A stretch of DNA of 64,000 nt from Adiantum capillus-veneris (Eukaryota; Streptophyta; Polypodiopsida; Polypodiales; Pteridaceae), in assembly GCA_014529385.2 (NCBI GenBank), contig CM043964.1, forward strand, positions 104,703,587 to 104,767,586, in the 5' to 3' direction. A program made the position numbers and the translations under genes. This document shows, piece by piece, positions 45,273-56,842 of this stretch; the first letter of the stretch is position 1, and each line of letters starts with the position of its first letter. The notes under the pieces are model-generated. The model had not been told where the DNA came from, ran no database searches, and was given only the letters and a program-made list of their open reading frames with translations.

Positions 45273-45915
45273 ACCATAGTGCCCCTAGGATTACATCCTC
45301 ATGCTTGAGAGGAGAGATAAAGAAGTCCTCTTTGTCCACATAGCCTTGGACATGAAGCCTCAATTTCCCGATTAAGGGAGTGACTGAAGCTTCTTGCCCC
45401 TTGAAGGCACTGTCTGCGGATAGGAAATCTCCCATCTCATAGGATTGTATGCCTAGCTTGGTGGCCAACTCTACAGATATAAAATTGTGAGTAGAACCAG
45501 GGTCAAAGAGAATAAAAGCATCATGTTCTCTTACCTTTCCCCAAGCATGGCATAGAGGAGATCCTTTGTGGTGAGTTTGGTGAGTCTCCTCCTCTTGGAT
45601 TTCAACCAAGGAAGCTCTAGGAGGATCTTGGCGGTTGTTCTTTTGGGGACAAGCATGGTACGCATGCCCTTGTTCGCCGCACTTGAAACACCGGTTATCT
45701 TTGCGATAACGCTCAAGCTCTTCAGGAGAGAGTTTATTCTTACCTTTGTAAACTCCTTTCTCTTTAGCTTTGTTGGAGTTGCCCTTAGGAGACTTTTGGA
45801 CATTTTCCTTCCCCTTAGGCTCATTGGAACCCTTGTTTTCCGGGGGCTTATTATTTCTTTTGTGATGGGAGTAGATTGAGAGGAAGAAGGAGTATCTTAC
45901 GAGAAAGATGTACAT
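45253..45915 (-). CDS. Gag zinc knuckle and protease (nested element), N-truncated
   Basis: The minus frame contains CFKCGEQGHAYHAC (CCHC nucleocapsid knuckle) followed by a retropepsin: AFILFDPGSTHNFISVELAT (DPGST in place of the usual DSGST), psi-loop PLIGKLRLHVQGYV and DVILGALWFV. The first residues (45,915-45,870) are LTR-derived: the frame begins inside the truncated LTR, so about the first two thirds of gag were deleted together with primer site and leader. It overlaps the RT frame by 20 bp in a different phase. Confidence 0.88.
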   Translation of the reverse strand: MYIFLVRYSFFLSIYSHHKRNNKPPENKGSNEPKGKENVQKSPKGNSNKAKEKGVYKGKNKLSPEELERYRKDNRCFKCGEQGHAYHACPQKNNRQDPPRASLVEIQEEETHQTHHKGSPLCHAWGKVREHDAFILFDPGSTHNFISVELATKLGIQSYEMGDFLSADSAFKGQEASVTPLIGKLRLHVQGYVDKEDFFISPLKHEDVILGALWFVHDFC

Positions 45916-47019
45916 CTCCTCACATAATCACTCATATTAGCATAGATTAGCTTAGTAATTAGCATGGTAGAGGAGATGAGCATGCATTGAAGGTTGGCTC
46001 TTTGTTGGATTTGCATCCGCATGCCAAGAGTATGTCGATGTAGGCTTCTATCTCACAAGCTTGGAGTAGGTGATGAGCTCTCCATTAAAGCTTGGGAAGA
46101 GATAGTCTTCTCTTTCTTCACACATGAGATTGTGTGAGTGTGTGTGTGATAATGCCTTGAAAAAATCAGCCCCCTCTCTCTCTTGGGCGAGCCCTCTTGC
46201 TATTTGCTCTTGCTCAGCCCTCATTGGACCTCCCCAAGTCAGGCCTATCACAGTTAAGCAACATAAGTGATAGCCTTCTGACATGTGTACCCCGTTCCCC
46301 TTTTGTGAGAGCTTTAGGTAATTTAATAATTAAACTAAACTCTCATTGGACCCCTTTGCCTCCTGGCCAATAGGAATCAGGCAAGCCATTGGGCTCCTAA
46401 ATGCTCATTGGACCCCTTGGGAGACTGTCCAATAGTCTTCTAGGAGACTTAATTCTCATTGGTTCTTTTATTAAGTGTTTTTAAATTAATTAAACTAGAT
46501 TTACTCTAGCCTAATTCTCATTGGTCCACCTCCAAGGCCATCCAATAGGAATTGGGCACACCTTGTGGGCATCTGGGCTAGGGAGCTGACATGTGTCCCT
46601 AATTCCCTCTGTGTAAAGGGAGCCTATGTGTGTGTGTGTGACTTTCTCTCTTATCCCCTAGAAGAAGGGCTCACCCCCTCCCATGTAGGGATATGCAAAG
46701 ACTTTTTAGTCACACACAAAGCATCCAGTTTCCCCTAGGGTTGACCTTTGGACACAACCTTTGAATTTTGGAACCTTAGCATTTTGGAAGTCTTAATGGT
46801 CTGAACCTTAGGGTCTTTTTATCCCTTTGTTGCACATGACTCTTTTGCAGATGGCCCCCCCTTTGGATCCCTATTTTTCCTCCTTTGGATCCCTACTGTG
46901 GCCGGTCTGCTAGCTTAACCAATATTCTAGCTTTTTCTCCCCTGGCACTTCCCCACATTAAATGATCAATTTAATATGAGAAAATCATTTAGGAGAATTA
47001 GATATTGATTATTATGACA
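45870..47019 (-). repeat. Truncated LTR in minus orientation
   Basis: Reverse complement of 40,511-41,657. It runs from TGTCATAATAATC at 47,019 to CAATCTACTC at 45,870, where gag sequence follows directly. Confidence 0.88.
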
Positions 47020-47024
47020 AGTGT

Positions 47025-49821
47025 CCTCAATCAGTACATAGTTTTCTGCCTCTTTCATGATCGTTTTGATACGTGATCTACTTATCCCTTCAGGCAGTAT
47101 CGTGCTGGGGAGGTATTCAACAATGTAGTTACTCCATCGGGGTGCTACAGATAATCTGAATAGAGTCACGTGCTCTATTGGCTTTTGAAGAGTGCATTTA
47201 ATGCAAGATTTGGCATGCATATGAACATTATGTCGCATTTTTGGCCAATACACACCCATTCTTATCAATCTTTGATACATCTGTGCATGCCCATTGTGAA
47301 TCCCCGTTGTTTGTACATGAGCTTGGTTTAGGTACAATTCCCGTTCACTCGATTCAACACAAAGCCTAAGGATTTGATCCGATCCCTGTTTGTATAGCCT
47401 GCCCGTCAACATTACCAATGATCTGGATGCTGCAATGGTAGATGGTTGTATTGTCACATTCAATGACCTGATAGTCAGCAAAGGAATTACATCTTTGCTC
47501 CATCTTGGAACCATTTCTATGTTGAAAATATATGCATCTGGAAAATCATCATCATATCTTATAGGGTTTTCTCCATGCATCATTCTAGATAAATGATCCG
47601 CTCTTTGGTGCATAGTTCCTTTCTTCACTACTACCGTGAATTCAAACTCAAGGAGTATGATGAACCATCGAACAATTCTCCCCGTACTGCAAGGTTTGTT
47701 TACTAAGTACAGTAGTGCTTGGTGATCAACGAAGAATACAAATTTATTGGAAAGTAAGTAGTGTCTAAACTTTTTCACCGCATAGACCATACCCAATCCT
47801 TCCCTCTTCGTTGTTGTGTAATTCTTCTCTACATTGTTCAGTTGTCTACTGGAGTAACTTATTGGAAAATCCATGTTGTTCTCTCCAGGTTGTGCAAGTA
47901 TGCATCCTATTGCATACGCTGATGCATCTACGTGGATGTGAAATATCTTTTCCCAATCCAGAGCCTTCAAAATTGGAGCGGAAATTAACCTATGCTTTAA
48001 AGTTTGAAAAGCTTTCTCGCATTCGTCCGTCCACTCAAATTTAGTTATCAGCGCGTAAAGTGGCTTTGCAATTATAGCGTATGAGTAGATAAATCTACGA
48101 TAATATCCACAATGGCCCATAAATGCCTGTACCTCTTTTACCTTTACTGGTCGTGGTAGATCAACAATGACGTTGATCTTCTCCATGTTTGTCGAAATAT
48201 CGTTTTTGGACACTATATGTCGTAATATTTTGCCCTGTCTTGCCATGAAAACACATTTCTCTGGATTCAGGCAAATCTGATATAGTCTGCATTTTTCGAA
48301 CACCTTGGTCAAGTGCTCTATGTGCTCCAATCTTACAAGAGAGTGAATGCACAAGTCATCCATGTAAATTTCTAAGAACTGTCTTAGATATTCTCTAAAA
48401 GCATGACTCATCAGCCTTTGAAATGTGGCTGGTGCATTTGTTAAGCCAAAAGCCATTACCCGGAATGCAAAAATACCCCATTCAGCGAAAGCCATTTTGT
48501 GCTGATCCTCTGGCCTTATTGCGAGTTGGTTGTAACCCGAAAAGCCATCTAAGAAACTATATGCCTCTTTTCCTGCCACCCTTTCTATTACATGATCAGT
48601 AATGGGTAGGGGATAGTTGTCCCGAATTGTAGCAGCATTTACTTTCTTGAGATTGACGCACACTCTTATCTTTCCATTTTTCTTTGGGACCACCACAATC
48701 GGTGAAACCCAATCGGTGTGCTCAATTTCGTAAATAAACTCTGCCTCCTTAAGTTTATCTATCTCCTCCTTGATCTTTTTCGCAAACGTTTCATTATAAG
48801 TATAGGGACGTTGTCTGTTGGGTTTGGCGTCAATCTTAAGGGGTATTGTGTGTTGACAGATACTTGGATCCACCCTCTTAAGATCTTTGTATGACCATGA
48901 AAACACATCTCTATACTGTTTAAGAGTAGCTACCAAAAGCTTTTCCTCTTCTTCAGTAAGATCCGTGGCAATATATGCAGTTTTTGGACCTTCTCCTGGC
49001 TCCGCTAGATCTATTCGTTTGGCTTTTTTAGGACCATCGTACGATGTACCCGGCTCCTTCAATTCCCTCATTGGTTGTTGCACTATGATTTTCCTATCTT
49101 GTATGGTATACTTCTTATAATGGTACGGTGCATCCATCTTGTCACAACTCCTGTCCTCATTTGTTTCAAAGTCAGTCGTCCATACGTCTCTAAGGCTTTT
49201 CTTGAGCTTATTGTACTCCATTTTGGTCATTCTAGACCCTGTTTTCCCTCCTTTATGCGACTTAGTCGTTCGCTTTTTGTGTCGGTTCTTCTTGTTGTTT
49301 TTCCACGGTTTAGTTTTGATAAACCGGCCAGTGATCTCGTCTTTGACACAATCATCAGCTTTGACAAGCTTTAGATATCCCGTTCTGTCATTGACAAGAG
49401 GCATCGGATTATGCTTATTCGCCCTTGATTTTTTTATTCTCCTGGATTTATACCGCTCCTGTCGACTAGGTTTTTGGTTAGGAAACTCATAAAACCTATC
49501 CTGCCTCGACCTGTATTTCCTATTCGTCTCTGATGCACTTGATCTTGCATCATCAGCCTCTATCAGTTGGATTTCATCGTCCAGTGATGGAAGGTCACCG
49601 CTTAGTGAGTCCGTGAATTCCTCCTCCGTTCGATTCCTATCATTCACTACAAATATCTCATCAATTATTCTTTTACACTCGGTCTCACGTGGTGGTTCTT
49701 CTTGTTCCTCGCTGTTCGATCCTGACTCAAGGATGACGCTAGCCATTTGCAATGTTACTAGGTCGTATCCTTCTTCGTCACAAAATTTTGTAGGTGTGCA
49801 TTCGTTAACACATATGTCCAA
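47025..49821 (-). CDS. RT, RNase H and integrase zinc finger of giant element
   Basis: Long open minus frame from MDICVNECTPTKFCDEEGYD. An N-terminal spacer rich in charged residues is followed by RT: EFIYEIEHTDWVSPIVVVPK, VNLKKVNAATIRDNYPLPIT, AYSFLDGFSGYNQLAI (catalytic Asp), FGLTNAPATFQRLM and YMDDLCIHS. The thumb has VQAFMGHCGYYRRFI. RNase H: HIHVDASAYAIGCILAQ, YTTTKREGLGMVYAVKKFRH, FFVDHQALLYL and HQRADHLSRM. The integrase HHCC finger follows (QAHVQTTGIHNGH, CIKCTLQK). The frame reaches YVLIEDT, where the nested element is inserted; the last 18 codons of the annotated frame are insertion sequence. Confidence 0.93.
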
Positions 49822-49851
49822 GGTTGAAAATATTTGAGTCCACCCGAATGG

Positions 49852-51836
49852 CTAAAATAAATGTTCCGGGAAAGGTTCTAGGAGATAAGCCTCGTCTTCT
49901 ACGGATCTTTCCAAAACGCATTCCTCTTTGATTATGTCTCCACAATCAGATGCTCCACACATCCAGACATGCGCTTTCGTTTGCATCCATGCAGGTATTT
50001 CTTTTTCATTTACAGTGGTTGAATTAAATTCTTGCACTGGTGTTTTTGCAACGTCTCTATAGCTGTGATCCTTCATGTTGATTTTCGTTATTAGCTCTTC
50101 ATGCCTTAGGTAGATTTGGTCGTAACCCCAATCTTGTATCATTTTGAGTTGATGCATAAATGGTCGTCCCAAAATAATGTCAAAGTTGTTCGTTTTTCCG
50201 AAATCCACCACAGCAAAGGTGTGCTCATAGTTAATTCCACACGAAGTTACAACTATTTGGTCCAGGATTCCCAATTGTCTCTCTACATATCCATCTGCCA
50301 GTTGCAGTTTCATTCTTGTTTTCTTGAGAGCTGGACGGCTCCATTTCTCCCAGATTTGCTTTGTAGCAATCGCCACTCCTGCTCCACTGTCTAGGATAGC
50401 TATCGTTTGTATATCCTGATATTCAACAGGTAGGGTTGTATTCCCCTCCTCTCCTTCACAGTAATCTCCGACCTTGTTTATGGGAACTGGTTGGGCTTTG
50501 GGTTGACCTTCCCGTTTGTGTTCTTCTACCGTAGGGTTTGTCGGAAGAGGAATCTTTACTCCTTTGTGCTCCAAATGTTTCCCCATGTCTTCCCATAAGT
50601 GTGGTCTAGCTCTCAAGAGTTCAGACAGTGTGATTGTGCATGTTATAGGTGTCAACAACATCTCTTGAAGACTTTTTGAGTCAACCATATGTGGAATAGT
50701 TCTCATCTGGGATGGAACTAACCTTATCTCTGATTGTGCCTCATGTTCACCTATAAATGAAGGCAGGGTTTTCAAGGATTGGGATTTTCTTTCCACCGAA
50801 ATCTCCGTTCCCGCATCCCCATACAACGATTGTATATCGGCTGGATAAAATCCGTTATCCAGGTTAATCTCAGGAATTGGAGCAGACTGTAACGTCCCGC
50901 TTCCGTTCTTTCTGTTTCTAATGGTTTCCCATAAGTGTTGTGGCCATTGTTCTTCAACTTCTGAAATTGGCATTATTGTCATTGACTTAGCGTCATCAGT
51001 TATGTTTGGCACCACCCGATGATCCAGTGACAATATTGTTTCAGGCCTAGGTCCGTTTACTTGTTTTGGCTCATCGATTTTTAGTTTTTCTCTCTCTTTG
51101 TGAATCAACACTTCTTGTTCTGGGGTTCTAACTACCTTAGGTTCCATCAACGCCTGGGCTGTTTCAATGAGGTGTTTACACATTTCCAAACGCTTCGTTT
51201 CCACTTCTGGTTGGGGATAAGTTAACCAGATCTGCCCTAAGGTTTGGTTTGTTTTTAGCCTTGCTTTGTACGCTTGTAATAGAGCATCTAACGGCTCTAG
51301 CACTTTCTCAACCAAGACTGATCCCCCTGAGGATACTTTCCTCGGCTTGTTGTTAATTTCAGTCGTTTTACTCTCTCTCTCTTGTTTCAGTTGATCCTTT
51401 GTTTCATGCAATGCATTTTGCATGGCAATTTGGATTTTCATCCTGTCTCGTTTCGTCTTCCAGGATTTTCGCTGAGTTCTCACAGATAAACTCTCGTTTT
51501 CTGTGGGTATCGGCAACTCCACCTTTCCCTTGAAGGGCTTGTTTTTCCTAAGTCCTTGGCTTGGGCTCTGGTTATGGCATTGATTTGGATCATGGGATCG
51601 GTTTCTGATCCGCTGCTTGCACTTGGTATCACCCCCACAATATTCATAGTTTCTTTTCCCTTGTTGTCCTGATTCTTTGGGCAATCTGGCAATATGTGAT
51701 TCACACCACATCCATCACAAAACCCAAAATTTTTCACTCTTTTGCCTTTGAAAGGGCAGTTACGCTCCCAATGATCCGTACTTCCACAGCTATAGCACTG
51801 TCCAATTGGTGGTTGATTTTGAGGAGGTGGTCCCAT
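49852..51836 (-). CDS. Gag C-terminus and protease of giant element
   Basis: Frame 51,836-51,480 has two zinc knuckles (CYSCGSTDHWERNCP and CDGCGVNHILPDCP). The overlapping frame 51,711-49,852 (619 codons) has a long linker rich in K, E and P and then the protease: IQTIAILDSGAGVAIATKQI (DSGA catalytic motif), LQLADGYVERQLGILDQIVV and NNFDIILGRPFMHQLKMIQD. It would cut the element polyprotein. The frame change between knuckles and linker may be a recent lesion or a programmed shift. Confidence 0.88.
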
Positions 51837-52103
51837 AGGTTTTCCTGCTCTATTAGGATATCCTCTTGGTTTGTAATTCTGGTTCGCAAATGAACATTAA
51901 CGTTCTTTCGTCTATACCAAATATTGATCTCTCGAAGGTTGTGCTACATACGTTGGTGGTGCCATACCCTCGCTATTTCCCCACGGTTGATAGGCTTCGT
52001 CTGCGTATATTTGTGATTCAAGTTCTGTTGCGTAAGGCTCATTTGGTTTCTCATAATAAGAAACTTGAAGTGTACTATTTGTTCCTGGTGGTGCTTCACA
52101 AGG

Positions 52104-54289
52104 TTAAGCATACCTAATCATGGCCCTATTTTCCTGTGGTAATGGAGGTTGTTGACCCAACACAGGTTGAGGTCTGTCTTCTCCTACTACCAGATTCATA
52201 TTTGGTCCAACTTGATATCTTGGAGGAGGTGGTTGGGACGGTCCTGCAGGAGGTCCATACGGTTTTTCTCTCACATAGTTTTTGTAATAAAAACAGTATT
52301 CCTTGCTATAATTTGTCCATTTTTGTTCTATGGCGCACCATTTCAGTACTCGTCCATTCGCCAATAGTGCCTTCAGCTATTGTGTGCACCACGGTGTCGT
52401 ATGATCCCCCTCGCATATGTCACACTTCCTCGTCTGAGACTGTCTCATCACCGGATTTGATCTCATATGTTGCTGCATTCTCTTCGTTACCTCCTCTATC
52501 ATTTGATCAGCTGTCGACATCAAGGACGCCTGAGCATCTTTCTTGGTAGAGGGTTCGCTTTTAATTGATGAAGAGCCACTGGTTACTGAATCAGTATCCT
52601 TTGACACTTCCTCATATGCTTTGCAGTTGTCGACAAGAAATAACGCTTCCCTTGTAACCTGTTGAAATGTGCTACAGGCCTTCAAGTGAAGCATCCTTTT
52701 TCAAGGTTTCATTCCTAAGTCCTTCAACGAAGAGCACAGACAATATCTCGTCCTGCGGATAATTCTCTCCTCGGGCACCTCTCAATGTATTGCTTGAATC
52801 TCAAGGTTGCTTCCTTCACTTTTTCATTCTCCCTTTGTTTAAAAGCGTATATCTGCAATACAGTATTATGCTTTATACCCCGTTTTGAGAATTCTTTCAC
52901 GAACTCGCACAATACATGTTCAATATTCGGACAAGTTTCAGGGTTTAAAGGTTGAAACGATGTTAAGGCCGTCCCTTCCAAGGTCAGCCCGAATCCCTCG
53001 TATTGACTATGGAAATCAGTGATCTGTTCTGCTCTTAATACTTTCTTGAAGAGCGATACATGGGCATATGGATCCCCCGATCCGCTATACTTCTTCGGCA
53101 TGCACTTCGCTACTTGGGATGGCCTGATCCGTCTATGGTCTGCAGTCAATTTCATTGCTCCCGTGTCTCGACTTAATTGTTCTCGTGCATCATGGAGGTC
53201 GTAGGTTGCTCTCGTTGGCTCCCCTGCCCCAAATCTATTACTAGGAGGCAAATGTGATGGGGTGGCTGCAAATGTCGGACCTACAGCCGTATGTGTAGAG
53301 ATAGGAACACTACCTCGATTCGTAGCCATTGACTCTCTAGAATGTAACGTTCCCATGGGGCTTGACATTGAATAATGAGGTCGACTGAAAGAATCAGCTA
53401 CATGAGTCCTCCCTCCATCTGTGGTCACCAGTTCTGGCACGACAGTTGTAGGTGCTGGTCTTAGTGGGCTTGGAGGGACATAGTACTGGTGAAGTGGTCC
53501 CCCAAAGTACGTATATCCTTCCAACTCTTTTTTATCGATTGCTGCATATCGTCTTCCATGCTTGTCGTATGTGGCAATTTTCGTTTCTGCTCCCTCTATG
53601 TAGGTGAAGACATAAAGTCTTTTCCGCTCAATCATCTCCCCGACGTAGGGTTCCTCGCATCTATAATAGAGATATTGCTCTCCATTATTATACTTGTATA
53701 ACCCCAAGTAGACGTTATCCGTGTTGACTCTCCACGTTTCGTTTTCTCGCCTTAATCTCGCATTAGGTAAGCTCATTGCTGGTGCCTTTTCCTCATGTTC
53801 CTCGTCTATTTTGGCTTTTGTGCCCCTCAATCCCCACTTGTCTACAATGTTAGGATTTAGGACTACCAAGTACATGATACCATCGTCATCTAGGTACCTA
53901 TCACCGCTATAGCTCACAGGCACTAGGTTCTTGAACTCACTTGGTCTATCTTCTATTTTTGCACAGTAGCGGTCTATACCATCTTTGTATATCTTGGCAC
54001 CTTGCTTGTTGTCATATTGATACTTGATGAACAATAGCTTTAATGTGGCCGAGGGGTCCAATGGTCCTGCTGCCATGTTTTCTCTTTCGTTTAGTTTTAA
54101 TTGTCCCAAGTGTTCCGTAAAATACTCAAAAGATCTCTCTGAAGAAGTATTGGATATGTCTTCTTCAAGGATCGTCTCTAACGGTCGTACTATCCCTTGG
54201 TTTACACTCTTCTCTGTTGATGCAACACTTGTTTGATCCGCTAAATTTAGGTGTTTGGTGTTGATTTGTTTTCCTGATCTAAAAAACAT
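52104..54289 (-). CDS. Gag of giant element (with frameshift and TAG)
   Basis: Frame 54,289-52,724 (521 codons) starts MFFRSGKQINTKHLNLADQT. It has a variable N-terminal half and a conserved capsid-like region: VAKCMPKKYSGSGDPYAHVS, YEGFGLTLEGTALTSFQ and FVKEFSKRGIKHNTVLQIYA. After a frameshift at about 52,720 it continues 52,694-52,377, with a CDICEGDHTTPWC mini-finger ending in TAG (52,377-52,379), then in the same frame 52,376-52,104 (GRVLKWCAIEQKW, P-rich tail). Gag forms the virus-like particle that packages RNA. Lesions suggest this copy cannot make full-length gag without readthrough. Confidence 0.85.
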
Positions 54290-54590
54290 GAAGAAAGTGG
54301 GATTTACTGACTGAACCCAAACCTCTTACCTGGAGATGGAAAGATCTTCCAATTCTTGCGAGGACTACATGGACTGTTACTTGATCGGTCTCTGCAAATG
54401 AATACACTGGATGGCTATGAGATCACTGTATCATTCCAACTGTCGGCAGATTTAACACTTCAAAATGATCTCAACACAATTTTGCTTGTAGATTATCGAT
54501 AGTATGTCCAATTTGAGTTTTGACAACTCCTGGTATCTTAGATAGTCTAGGTCTATGAACAGGTAAAAAATGAGCTAGATCTGGGCCAGA

Positions 54591-55332
54591 GGTACACCGA
54601 TCGCGATCGTAGTTCTCGGCCCAAATTAGATGAAACTTCACGAGCTTGTTCACTAGGCTATTTTAAGACTACCTGCCACACATTTTTGTATTTGGACTCA
54701 AAAAAGTCAAGTTTTTACCATTTCTTGGTTGGAAGTGCCTGTTTTCCCAAATTTATTAGTTTGACTTGATTCTGATGTTTGATTTGGGATTTGAGAGATA
54801 CCTAGGATTGTCCTGTGTATAGGCTATCCCTCTGTATGATTCCTTACTAGTTTTGATGTGTTTTGGTCTACCAAAAGTCAATTTCTAAGCCAGTTTAGCA
54901 GTTTTTGACTTGGATCTGTATTCAGATGGTTTGATAGGTATTTTGAGGTTTCTGGCTCTAGTTCCTTTAGAATTTTATGCTTGTAAGCACCTGAGGATCC
55001 CACATATGAAATTTGGTCAAAATCTGGCACTTAGGTACACCGATCACGATCGTCGTTCTGAGCCCAAATCAGACTAAATTCGGCATGCTTGTAGACACTG
55101 ATGTTTTAAGGCTATCCCCAAAGTCCTTTTACATTTGGATCACCAAAAGCCAGGATTTTTCATTTTCTGGGTCTGTCAGGCTAGTTTTACCCAAGTAGCT
55201 TGATTTCCTTGATTTTTGATGTTTTTGGGTGTGGTTGCTTTAAACAAAGTTGTTTAGAATCTTATCAGGAAGGCACATGTCAAATCTTGTACAAATCTGA
55301 CATTGAGGTACACCGATCGCGATCGTAGTACC
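54591..55332. repeat. Three copies of the GATCGCGATC near-palindromic motif (5' leader set)
   Basis: Copies at 54,591-54,616, 55,033-55,058 (one base changed, GATCACGATC) and 55,307-55,332 lie in the leader between primer site and gag, in the same orientation as the 26-27 kb set. Flanks again share AATCTG before and GGCCCAAAT after. Confidence 0.9.
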
Positions 55333-55850
55333 TGGGCCAAATCTGATGAAATTTTGTCTGCTTCCTCTGACAAGTGTTTCCTAGTGTTTTGTGCTACCAC
55401 TTTGTGATTTGAATCAATATCCACCCTGTTTGGTCAGATTTTCAGAATTTCAGAGTCTTATGGATTTTTTGGTCAAAGTTATGGTTTCTTGTTTCTCGAC
55501 TCTAACTTTTGCCCCAAATCTAATTGGAATGTGATTTGCTTATCCTACTCCTAAGTACAGAACTAAAAAAACATAAGGAAATGAATCAAACAAAACAAAC
55601 ACGACGGATTTTGGGTGAGATTTCAGTACTCAATTGAATTAGAGAAATTGAAGAGAAAAAATGATTTAACACACTCACTCACAGCTCCCTAAATCTCCTA
55701 AGAGAGGATCTAGCCAGTCCACTGGCTCTAGACTCCACTAAGCTCTAAACCCTTGTCTAGCATCCTAAGTGAGGTGTAAAATGGATTTGTGGATTGATCT
55801 TTTTTAAGGAGTCTAACTGCGCACTCGGTCACTCATCACCTAAGGTGCAT

Positions 55851-55868
55851 TCCCCGGCAATGGCGCCA
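55851..55868 (-). promoter_or_regulatory. Primer-binding site of giant element (tRNA-Asp type)
   Basis: On the minus strand it reads TGGCGCCATTGCCGGGGA, one base from the tRNA-Asp complement, one nucleotide inside the 5' LTR. Confidence 0.92.
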
Positions 55869-55869
55869 A

Positions 55870-56744
55870 TGTTTGCGGGTCGTCGCGACGGATGTCCATA
55901 GCATAGCTCTCAAGCATCAACATATTTATCAATACAAGGGAAGCGACTCGTATGAGTCATGGAAACTCACTAGGGTGTCATTCCTAATGAAGTGAACTCG
56001 AAGAGATGCAATTACTAACTCTACAAGAAAATCAAACGCATTACCGCCAAGTAATCTGTCTATGTCCTCCTACACAGCTCTACAGTCATCACGCCCGTTT
56101 ACCATGCAAATCCTATTGGAATCGCATGAAACTTGAAGGGAAGCTACACGGGATTATTAGGACATATACTATCAATGTCACAGCATTCTAGAGAGGTACA
56201 AAGATCGCGATCGTTCATCCCAAAGTCAACAAAAACAGCGAAACAGATGATCCTAATGGGTCGTTTTAGGGTCCCTTAAGCCCCTCCTAGGGTCAAAACA
56301 ACATAAAACACACATATAGACACTCGTAGTTGAAAACCTACACCGAATCTTGAATGATTACACTTGAATGGAAGAGCAAGATGAGAGGAACACAATGCAA
56401 TAAAAAAATATGAATTTGGATTACCGTAGCCACAATGGCGAAGATTACATGTTCGAACAAGAAGGATCTCTCAAACGTACGTTGTCTTCTCAGTTCTCCA
56501 TCAAAAGATTATCCTCAAACTTACAAAAAATGACCTTTATAGATTAGGTCTTTACAAATCATGGCTTGTTCAGCCATAAGCTTCTAAACTTCTAACTGGC
56601 TCTCTAATATACAATTGCTCCCATAAGAATAATCATACATCCTTTAACAAATTATGCTTCCTTACAAAAGAATTTTACAATGGTTTCTCAGAAAAATATG
56701 ATCCTTCTCTGGAAACGGCCGCTTGTTGCTTGGTCCGCCAAACA
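55870..56744 (-). repeat. 5' LTR of the giant element
   Basis: It starts TGTTTGCGGGTCGTCGCGAC and ends GTCCGCCAAACA on the plus strand. A minus-strand TATA box (CTATAAAGG) lies at 56,533-56,542. It contains GGTACAAAGATCGCGATCG at 56,195, the same palindromic core as the leader motif. Confidence 0.92.
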
Positions 56745-56842
56745 AAAGGGTACACACTCCTTCTTGGAAAATAAAAAAAGAAGAAAGAACTTTTGATTGC
56801 AAGCTAAGGAGTGTGTCTTTCTAGCTCTCTTTCTCAGTAATC

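Larger units (their letters stand above)
40511..47019. mobile_element. Nested chromodomain Ty3 element with inverted LTRs
   Basis: Both outer ends read TGTCATAATAATCAATATC inward, that is, both are U3 ends in opposite orientation. A perfect 5-bp target duplication AGTGT lies at 40,506-40,510 and 47,020-47,024. Left: a full LTR (40,511-42,086) plus primer site and leader in plus orientation. Right: a truncated LTR (45,870-47,019) in minus orientation joined directly to minus-strand gag. The body (42,734-45,915) is minus strand: zinc knuckle, protease, RT, RNase H, partial integrase, chromodomain. The gag N-terminus and the integrase core centre are missing, so this copy is defective. Confidence 0.88.
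21767..56744 (-). mobile_element. Giant minus-strand LTR retrotransposon (Ty3 type) with two nested insertions
   Basis: LTRs at 21,767-22,651 and 55,870-56,744 share TGTTTG...CAAACA ends and extensive identity. Next to the right LTR is a tRNA-Asp primer site; next to the left LTR is a polypyrimidine stretch that is the minus-strand polypurine tract. Between them, on the minus strand, lie gag, protease, RT, RNase H, integrase, a second protease-like domain and several accessory ORFs. Subtracting the insertions at about 29.2-38.7 kb and 40.5-47.0 kb leaves about 19 kb, in the size class of Ogre/Tat-like elements. The flanks (AATTT left, AAAGG right) are not a target duplication, so the two LTRs may come from different copies joined by recombination. 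Confidence 0.88.
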
